Assembly (NCBI GenBank): GCA_029263275.1
Contig: JAJCXU010000057.1
Span: 1 to 6,026, forward strand
Reading direction: 5' to 3'
Length of the DNA stretch: 6,026 nt
Source: Ilumatobacter sp.
GTDB taxonomy: Bacteria; Actinomycetota; Acidimicrobiia; Acidimicrobiales; Ilumatobacteraceae
The first letter of the stretch is position 1, and each line of letters starts with the position of its first letter. Under the pieces are notes generated by a model that worked only from the letters and a program-made list of their open reading frames with translations, was not told where the DNA came from and did no database searches. Below, in pieces: positions 1 through 4,907 of the stretch. Position numbers and translations under genes: made by a program.

Positions 1-136
1 TGTCGTCCTGGGTTCCGCCGGCAGTTCCGAAAGCCCGGGACAATTCGTCGAGCACCGAGTCCTCGGGACGCACGCGTCCGCCAGCTGGAGTCGGCTCGCC
101 AGCGGGGCGTTCAGCGGACTTCTTACGTCCAAACAT
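1..136 (-). CDS. Start of the next dcw gene, probably FtsQ N-terminal tail (partial)
   Basis: An open frame begins with ATG at 136-134 and runs off the left edge after 45 complete codons. It starts MFGRKKSAERPAGEP and continues with a polar stretch that includes EDSVLDELSRAF. The ATG overlaps the murB stop by one base (TGATG), and a GAGGAC sequence lies 8 nt upstream, so the start is well supported. What is visible is a basic then acidic, Pro/Gly-rich, probably disordered segment with no membrane helix yet. In Actinobacteria the gene after murB is normally ftsQ, a single-pass divisome protein with a variable cytoplasmic tail, and this segment would fit such a tail. No FtsQ domain (POTRA, beta domain) is inside the window, so the identity rests on gene order only. 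A short lineage-specific protein between murB and ftsQ is the alternative. Confidence 0.6.
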   Translation of the reverse strand, partial: MFGRKKSAERPAGEPTPAGGRVRPEDSVLDELSRAFGTAGGTQDD

Positions 137-1083
137 CAGAAGTCGTCCTCGAAGCCGACCAACCTGATCTCGCTGCGCAATCGCCAGCCGGACGAGGCTT
201 CCACCCGATCACGGACGACGCGCATCAGCGCTCGGACATCGTCGGCGCTGCCGTCCTCGTCGGCCTGAATGAAGTTGGCGTGTTTCTCCGACACGGTCGC
301 CGACCCGAGCCGAAACCCGCGGAGGCCTGCGCCATCGATCAAGGCACCGCAGGTGACCTCACCGGGCACCGGGTTGACGAACACCGACCCGGCATTTTGC
401 CCGCCGGGCTGATTGGCCCGCCGCCACTGCACGATCTCGCTGAGTTCCGTCTCAGCGGCCTCCCGAGTTCCCGGCGCGAGTTGCAGCGTGGCGTCGAGGA
501 TCAACTGCGTCGGTGCGAGTCCGCTGCCGCGGAAGCGCAGCCCGAGTTGTTCGGCATCCATCGACTGCACGATGCCACCGTTTCGTTCGGCGGTGAGGTC
601 AGCCAGCGTGACCGATGTCAGCGATGCCGACATGTCCGACCCGTGGCCACCTGCGTTCATCCGGACCGCACCGCCGACGGAACCTGGCACACCGACGGCC
701 CACTCGAATCCGGTCAGGCCAACCGATGCAGTTCGTCGAGCCAACACAGGGAGCAACACACCACTTCCCGCGGTCACACGGGACGCTTCCAGGTCGATCT
801 CGATGTCGTCGCAGATCCCCGCGATCGACAGAGCGATCCCTCTGAACCCGGCGTCGGCGACCAGCAGATTCGATCCGCGGCCGATGACGAGGAGCGGCAG
901 GTCCGTTGCCCGCAATGCGGCAGCGACCAGCGGGAGTTGATCACGTTCGCTGAGCTTGACGAACAGGTCGGCGGCACCGCCCACGCGGTAGGTCGTCATC
1001 GGGCCGATCGGCACGTTCGGCTGTGCGAGCGATCCGAGGACCTCGGTGGCGCGTTCGACCGCTTGGTCGTGATCCGACGCCAT
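136..1083 (-). CDS. murB: UDP-N-acetylenolpyruvoylglucosamine reductase MurB
   Basis: MurB is a cytoplasmic FAD flavoenzyme that uses NADPH to reduce UDP-GlcNAc-enolpyruvate to UDP-MurNAc, the second committed step of peptidoglycan precursor synthesis. The 315-residue product has the FAD-binding part at the N-terminus (TTYRVGGAAD at 30-39, GRGSNLLVADAGF at 68-80, and VGVPGSVGGAVRMNAGGHG at 130-148). The substrate-binding C-terminal domain carries the expected catalytic residues: Ser233 in AGSVF, Glu305 in LRSEIRLVG, and Arg185 in FRGS; the VSEKHANFI motif is at 264-272. Phe184 stands where a Tyr is usual (YRxS). The length and lack of a long insertion resemble the shorter (type II-like) MurB forms. 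I chose ATG at 1083, one base after the murC stop (TGA-C-ATG); upstream in-frame ATGs at 1104 and 1140 would add 7 or 19 weakly conserved residues and overlap murC. There is no clear Shine-Dalgarno sequence, so coupling to murC is likely. Confidence 0.95.
   Translation of the reverse strand: MASDHDQAVERATEVLGSLAQPNVPIGPMTTYRVGGAADLFVKLSERDQLPLVAAALRATDLPLLVIGRGSNLLVADAGFRGIALSIAGICDDIEIDLEASRVTAGSGVLLPVLARRTASVGLTGFEWAVGVPGSVGGAVRMNAGGHGSDMSASLTSVTLADLTAERNGGIVQSMDAEQLGLRFRGSGLAPTQLILDATLQLAPGTREAAETELSEIVQWRRANQPGGQNAGSVFVNPVPGEVTCGALIDGAGLRGFRLGSATVSEKHANFIQADEDGSADDVRALMRVVRDRVEASSGWRLRSEIRLVGFEDDF
145..150 (-). promoter_or_regulatory. Possible ribosome binding site of the gene after murB
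   Basis: GAGGAC on the minus strand lies 8 nt before the ATG at 136, inside the last codons of murB. It is a partial match to the anti-Shine-Dalgarno complement. It supports the ATG choice for the downstream gene, which also overlaps the murB stop codon. A chance match inside GC-rich coding sequence cannot be excluded. Confidence 0.35.
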
Positions 1084-1084
1084 G

Positions 1085-2485
1085 TCAGACAGATCTGCGG
1101 GCATCGAGCACTTCTGACGGGAATGATGCGATGTCGCCACACCCCATCGAAATCACGACATCGCCCGATCGGGCTTCCTTGGCGACGAACGACACGAGGT
1201 CGGATCGGTCCGGCAGCCAGATCACGCGCAGTTCGGGGTGTGCTTCGGTGACAGCGTTGACGATCAGCTTGCCGGTGATGCCCGGGATGGGTGTCGTGCC
1301 GGATGCGAAGATCTCGGTGAGCACCACGAGGTCGGCCTGACCGAACGCGTCGGCATAGTCGCGCCAGATCTCTGAGATGCGGTTGAACCGATTGGGTTGG
1401 AAGACGGCGATGAAGCGGTTCCAGCCGTCGCCGCTGTCGCGGGCGCCAGTGAGCACCGAGTCGATCTCGGTCGGCAAGTGGGCGTAGTCGTCGACGAAGG
1501 TCGCCCCAGCATCGACACCACGGACGTCGAACCGGCGTGCGACGCCGCCGAACTTGGCGAGTGCCGCCATGATGTCGTCGAAGTCGACGCCGATCTCCAA
1601 GGCCATCGCCGTGGCAGCGAGTGCGTTCTGCACGTTGTAGATGCCGCGCCTCGGCACGTACATGGTGCCGAGCCGCTCGGTCCCGGTTCCGATCCGGCGT
1701 TCGACCCCGAACGTGAACGATCCGTCGGTGGCTTCGACGTCGACCCCGCGAATGTCTGCGTGCTCGCCGAGGCCAAATGTCGTGGCGCCGTGCTGCGCTC
1801 CGAGTTTGCTGGCGATGTCGTCGTCGGCACTGACCACCTTGGGCCCGGCGATCTGACTGAGGTAGGCGTCGAAGCTCTCGACGATGCTCTCGAAGCTGCC
1901 GTAATGATCGAGGTGATCGGTTTCGATGTTGGTGATGATCGTGCCGTACAGCGGCAACTCCAGATGGGTGCCGTCGCTCTCGTCGGCCTCGACGACCAGC
2001 CACTCCCCGCCTGACCAGTGCGCCCCGGTGCCCACATCGGTGACATCGCCGCCGACGATGAAGCTCGGTCGCAGCCCCGCCTCAGCCAACATCAACATCA
2101 ACATCGAGGTCGTGGTGGTCTTGCCGTGCGTTCCAGCGACACCGAGTGATTTGGCGCGGCCGCAGATCGAGGCCAACATGCCAGCCCGTCGGAGCACCGT
2201 GACCCCCGTGTTGCGGGCCTCGTCGAGTTCGATGTTGTGGGCCGGGATGGCCGTCGATGCGGTGACGGCATCGACACCGTGGACGTAGTTGCGATCGTGT
2301 CCGACGTGCACGCGCGCTCGGGCAGCACGTACACGTTCGAGCACCGGGTGTTCGCGAAGGTCGCTCCCCGACACGTCGTGGCCCATCTCGGCCAGGGCGA
2401 TGGCAATGGCACTCATTCCGGGTCCGCCGATGCCGACGACGTGGAGGCGGTGCGGAATCGAGAGGTCGAGCGGCGGGACAGGCAT
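1085..2485 (-). CDS. murC: UDP-N-acetylmuramate--L-alanine ligase MurC
   Basis: MurC is a cytoplasmic ATP-dependent Mur ligase that joins L-alanine to UDP-MurNAc, starting the peptide stem. The 466-residue product has all three domains. The N-terminal UDP-binding Rossmann-like domain has HVVGIGGPGMSAIA at 15-28. The central ATPase domain has the P-loop AGTHGKTTTT at 117-126, EADESDGT at 166-173, the metal/ATP region NIETDHLDHYG at 186-196, and NVQNALAA at 284-291. The C-terminal domain begins near GGVARRFD (313-320) and ends with MGCGDIASFP. Two motifs are unusual: VDDYAHLPTEI (331-341) has Leu337 where the second His of DDYxHHPTE is normal, and VFQPNRFNR (361-369) replaces the usual FQPHRYxR. 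The start is ATG at 2485, overlapping the murG stop as TGATG. GTG at 2488, one codon earlier and giving a GTGA overlap, is an equally possible start. No Shine-Dalgarno sequence is evident. MurC rather than MurD or Mpl is supported by its domain motifs and by the separate murD upstream. Confidence 0.95.
   Translation of the reverse strand: MPVPPLDLSIPHRLHVVGIGGPGMSAIAIALAEMGHDVSGSDLREHPVLERVRAARARVHVGHDRNYVHGVDAVTASTAIPAHNIELDEARNTGVTVLRRAGMLASICGRAKSLGVAGTHGKTTTTSMLMLMLAEAGLRPSFIVGGDVTDVGTGAHWSGGEWLVVEADESDGTHLELPLYGTIITNIETDHLDHYGSFESIVESFDAYLSQIAGPKVVSADDDIASKLGAQHGATTFGLGEHADIRGVDVEATDGSFTFGVERRIGTGTERLGTMYVPRRGIYNVQNALAATAMALEIGVDFDDIMAALAKFGGVARRFDVRGVDAGATFVDDYAHLPTEIDSVLTGARDSGDGWNRFIAVFQPNRFNRISEIWRDYADAFGQADLVVLTEIFASGTTPIPGITGKLIVNAVTEAHPELRVIWLPDRSDLVSFVAKEARSGDVVISMGCGDIASFPSEVLDARRSV
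2087..2104 (-). repeat. Three tandem copies of hexamer ATGTTG inside murC
   Basis: Three perfect tandem copies of a 6-base unit (ATGTTG on the coding strand, CAACAT on the plus strand) encode Met-Leu-Met-Leu-Met-Leu at MurC residues 128-133. This is the helix directly after the ATP-binding P-loop. Because the unit is a multiple of three, copy-number change would keep the reading frame. The repeat is short and may be chance in a hydrophobic helix. Confidence 0.6.
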
Positions 2486-3624
2486 CACGATGCAGCAGAG
2501 GTTAGAGCGACGCGCTCGATCAACGCTGCCAATGCGCCAGATCGATGGACATCGCCCCGTCGGCTGGCGGCGGCGCTCAGGGCGGCGAGTTCGTCTGGAT
2601 TGCCGCGAAGCCGCTCGATCGTGTCAGCAAGACCGACTCCCGGACGGTTGAGATCGGCCTCGGGGAGCAGGATGGCACCAGCTTGTTCGCTCAGCCACCC
2701 GACGTTGTCGGTCTGATGGTCGTCGGCGGCATTCGGCCACGGCACGAGAATTGCGGGCGTGCCGGTGACAGCGACCTCGTGCACGGTGCTCGCTCCGCCT
2801 CGACCGATCAGCACATCGGCTGCGGCATAGACCGACGCCATGTCGTCTTCGTACCCGATGAGTTGGTGCAGCACACCGGCCTCATCACTGTCCTGATCGC
2901 TGTTGCCGACGCGCTCGATCGAATCGAGGAAGCGCTCCCCCGCGGCCTGCCGAACAGCGAGTTGTGTGTCCGAGAGATGCTGGTGCAGGTAGTCAGCGAC
3001 GGCGCCATTGAGCACGCCGGACCCTTGTGAACCGCCCATCACTGCAACGACGAAACGATCTGACGGCAGCCCGAGCCGCGAGCGAGCCTCGGCGCGGCCG
3101 GCGACGCGGTCGACATCAAAGATCGCTTGGCGAACGGGTGCACCGGTCACCTCGGCGCGTGGCAACGGTGAGTTCTCGAATGCCACAGCACACGCGACGG
3201 CGCGTCGCGCCGAGAGCCGGCTGGCCCGCCCCGGCGTGCGGTCGTACGACACGACCACGACCGGCACCTTCAGTCGGCGCGCCGCGAAGACGGACGGCAT
3301 GCTGGCGTACCCGCCGACCGACACCACCACCGCGGGTCGGTCAGCTCGGAAGTCTGCGATGGCTCGACGCGTGCTGCGAAACAGCTTCGGCACGAAGCCC
3401 AGATTGCGTCGAGTCAGGCTGCGTTGTAGTCCGACGACGTCATAGAAGCGGTGTCGGAACGGCGTTGCCGGGAGCAGCCGAGTCTCCATCCCCCGTTCAC
3501 ATCCGGCGTAGACGATGGTCGCCGGGTCGTGACCGCGGGCGACCAATGCCTCGGCAACGGCGAGGGCGGGCAGTACGTGCCCTGCTGTGCCTCCACCGGT
3601 GACGACCGCGAACGTCGTGTCCAT
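2485..3624 (-). CDS. murG: Lipid II synthase, MurG N-acetylglucosaminyltransferase
   Basis: MurG (GT28 family, GT-B fold) acts on the cytoplasmic face of the membrane and moves GlcNAc from UDP-GlcNAc to lipid I, giving lipid II. The 379-residue product, of normal family length, has the first glycine-rich loop TGGGTAGHVLPALAVAEAL at 9-27 and VSVGGYASMPS at 101-111. The second, UDP-binding domain shows MGGSQGSGVLN at 196-206, then RGGASTVHEVAVTGTPAILV (275-294), with Glu283 as the expected UDP-GlcNAc ribose/diphosphate-region residue. It continues with DDHQTDN at 301-307, containing the conserved Gln304 and Asn307. The clear oddity is the acceptor-side motif HEQN (HEAN in many actinobacteria), which aligns without gaps to Val-Ser-Tyr-Asp at 125-128. 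ATG at 3624 overlaps the ftsW stop (TGATG) and there is no good ribosome site, so translation is probably coupled to ftsW. The glycine-rich loop begins immediately after the start, which confirms the N-terminus. Confidence 0.94.
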   Translation of the reverse strand: MDTTFAVVTGGGTAGHVLPALAVAEALVARGHDPATIVYAGCERGMETRLLPATPFRHRFYDVVGLQRSLTRRNLGFVPKLFRSTRRAIADFRADRPAVVVSVGGYASMPSVFAARRLKVPVVVVSYDRTPGRASRLSARRAVACAVAFENSPLPRAEVTGAPVRQAIFDVDRVAGRAEARSRLGLPSDRFVVAVMGGSQGSGVLNGAVADYLHQHLSDTQLAVRQAAGERFLDSIERVGNSDQDSDEAGVLHQLIGYEDDMASVYAAADVLIGRGGASTVHEVAVTGTPAILVPWPNAADDHQTDNVGWLSEQAGAILLPEADLNRPGVGLADTIERLRGNPDELAALSAAASRRGDVHRSGALAALIERVALTSAAS

Positions 3625-4907
3625 CAGGTACGAATCGCGCGGCGTGCGACGCTGAGCAACAACCCAGCAGCGAACATGCTGACGAAGAGCGAGCTACCGC
3701 CGGCGGAGAAGAAGGGCAGGGTGAGGCCGGTCACCGGCATCAGGCCGGTGACTCCCCCGAGGTTGACGATCGCCTGCACCCCGAACCAGGCCGAGATGCC
3801 GCCAGCGAGCAGCATGCCGAAGCGATCCGGAGCTGCGAGTGCTGTCTGTACACCGAAGGCAACGAGCAGGATGAAGCCACCGATGACTGCGCCCGCTCCG
3901 ATCATGCCGAGTTCGTCGGCGATGATCGCAAAGATGAAGTCGCTGTGCGCGTAGGGAAGAAACCCTGTCTTAGCTTTACTACCGCCGATGCCGGAGCCGG
4001 TGAGGCCACCGTTCGCGATCCCGATCAGACCTTGGTAGAGCTGGTAGGCCTCGAAGTCCTTGTGCGCCTCGATGTTCCTGAAGGCCGTGAACCGGTTCAA
4101 CCGGCGTGGGTCCGAGACGACGAAGAGCAGCGCGAGAACAGCGGCCACGAACCCGAGCATCGAGATCTGACGCATCGGCAGTCCGGCGATCCAGGCCACG
4201 CTCAACACAATCGCGCCGATAACGATGGCCGAGCCGAGGTCGCCCTGTACCAGACACAGCGCCGCAGCGAGCCCGGCAACCACGGTGATGGGCAACAGTG
4301 TGCGGGTGCGATCGGCCATCCCGCGGGCACGGCGAGTCAGCAGGTCGGCGGCGACGATGACCACGACCAGCTTGAGGAACTCCGACGGCTGCATCGAGAA
4401 CCCGCCGACGCGAACCCATGAACGTGCGCCGTTGATGCTGACACCGACGCCGGGCACGAAGGGCAGTGCCATCGCTCCGATACCGAGCAGGGCGAGTGGG
4501 ATCGAGAGAGAACGCCAGATCGTGTACGGCACTTGGGTGGCGAAGACCATGCCAGCAAGCCCGAGGCCCGCCCACATCGCCTGCCGACCGAAGACCGCGT
4601 ACGGCGAGTTTCCGACGTTGACCTGCGTGATTGCTGACGCCGACAACACCATCACCAAGCCGAGCATCACGAACACTGCGACGATGCCGGCGATGACGTA
4701 GAACGTGCCCGGCGGTGGACCGAGCTTCTCGCGGGTCTTCCAGGCAGATTTCGTCGCGTCCCGCGCAGGCCGGAGTAACGGGCGTCGCTCCGCAGCGTGG
4801 GACTTGACCCGAGGGGCCCGTACTGCGGTCGGGCGAGCAGGCGACCCTGCGGCTCGGCGTTCCAGCGCCGCCCGGCGACGGTCGGCAACGGTGAGTGTTG
4901 ACGTCAT
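3624..4907 (-). CDS. ftsW: Septal peptidoglycan glycosyltransferase FtsW (SEDS family)
   Basis: FtsW is a polytopic SEDS protein that polymerises lipid II at the division septum, working with a class B penicillin-binding protein (FtsI). The 427-residue product starts with a ~65-residue Arg/Lys/Ala-rich cytoplasmic tail, as in many actinobacterial homologues. About ten hydrophobic helices follow, roughly at 68-91, 105-124, 132-152, 176-191, 203-220, 224-241, 246-264, 324-354, 362-384 and 403-420. Family motifs are ARSWVRVGGFSMQPSEFLKL (161-180), QGDLGSA (221-227, usually QPDLG), QLYQGLIGIANGG (289-301), FLPYAHSDFIFAIIADELG (316-334) and GLMPVTGLTLPFFSAGGSS (388-406). Asp323 in AHSDF is the expected catalytic aspartate of the large extracellular loop. 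The ATG at 4907 was chosen over upstream in-frame starts up to 5060 because it has a perfect AGGAGG 7 nt before it and overlaps the murD stop as ATGA. RodA is a paralogue, but the dcw position favours FtsW. The codons for residues 309-317 are unusually AT-rich. Confidence 0.95.
   Translation of the reverse strand: MTSTLTVADRRRAALERRAAGSPARPTAVRAPRVKSHAAERRPLLRPARDATKSAWKTREKLGPPPGTFYVIAGIVAVFVMLGLVMVLSASAITQVNVGNSPYAVFGRQAMWAGLGLAGMVFATQVPYTIWRSLSIPLALLGIGAMALPFVPGVGVSINGARSWVRVGGFSMQPSEFLKLVVVIVAADLLTRRARGMADRTRTLLPITVVAGLAAALCLVQGDLGSAIVIGAIVLSVAWIAGLPMRQISMLGFVAAVLALLFVVSDPRRLNRFTAFRNIEAHKDFEAYQLYQGLIGIANGGLTGSGIGGSKAKTGFLPYAHSDFIFAIIADELGMIGAGAVIGGFILLVAFGVQTALAAPDRFGMLLAGGISAWFGVQAIVNLGGVTGLMPVTGLTLPFFSAGGSSLFVSMFAAGLLLSVARRAIRT
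3730..3752. repeat. Perfect 9-bp inverted repeat inside ftsW
   Basis: The arms GTCACCGGC (3730-3738) and GCCGGTGAC (3744-3752) are perfect inverted copies separated by 5 bases. The repeat would form a GC-rich hairpin in the ftsW mRNA. It falls on the codons of the conserved VTGLMPVTGL motif near the FtsW C-terminus, where the protein itself repeats V-T-G-L. There is no U-run after it, so it does not look like an intrinsic terminator. Protein constraint may explain it entirely. Confidence 0.45.

Noticed and set aside
1084..1140. Possible 19-residue N-terminal extension of MurB
   Set aside because: It would overlap the murC 3' end by about 56 bases without a good ribosome site. The ATG at 1083 directly follows the murC stop and gives a normal MurB N-terminus.
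280..1251. Long plus-strand open frame (323 codons) opposite murB and the end of murC
   Set aside because: It is rich in Arg, His, Pro and Gly with no recognisable domain. It lies antisense to well-conserved murB motifs and is the usual shadow frame of GC-rich DNA.
996..2003. Minus-strand open frame of 335 codons overlapping murC and murB
   Set aside because: The product is almost entirely Arg/His/Gly-rich low-complexity sequence, out of frame with conserved MurC.
1397..2014. Plus-strand open frame of 205 codons opposite murC
   Set aside because: Its acidic, Val/Asp-rich composition is what the complement of murC codons yields; it has no motif and no ribosome site that I can see.
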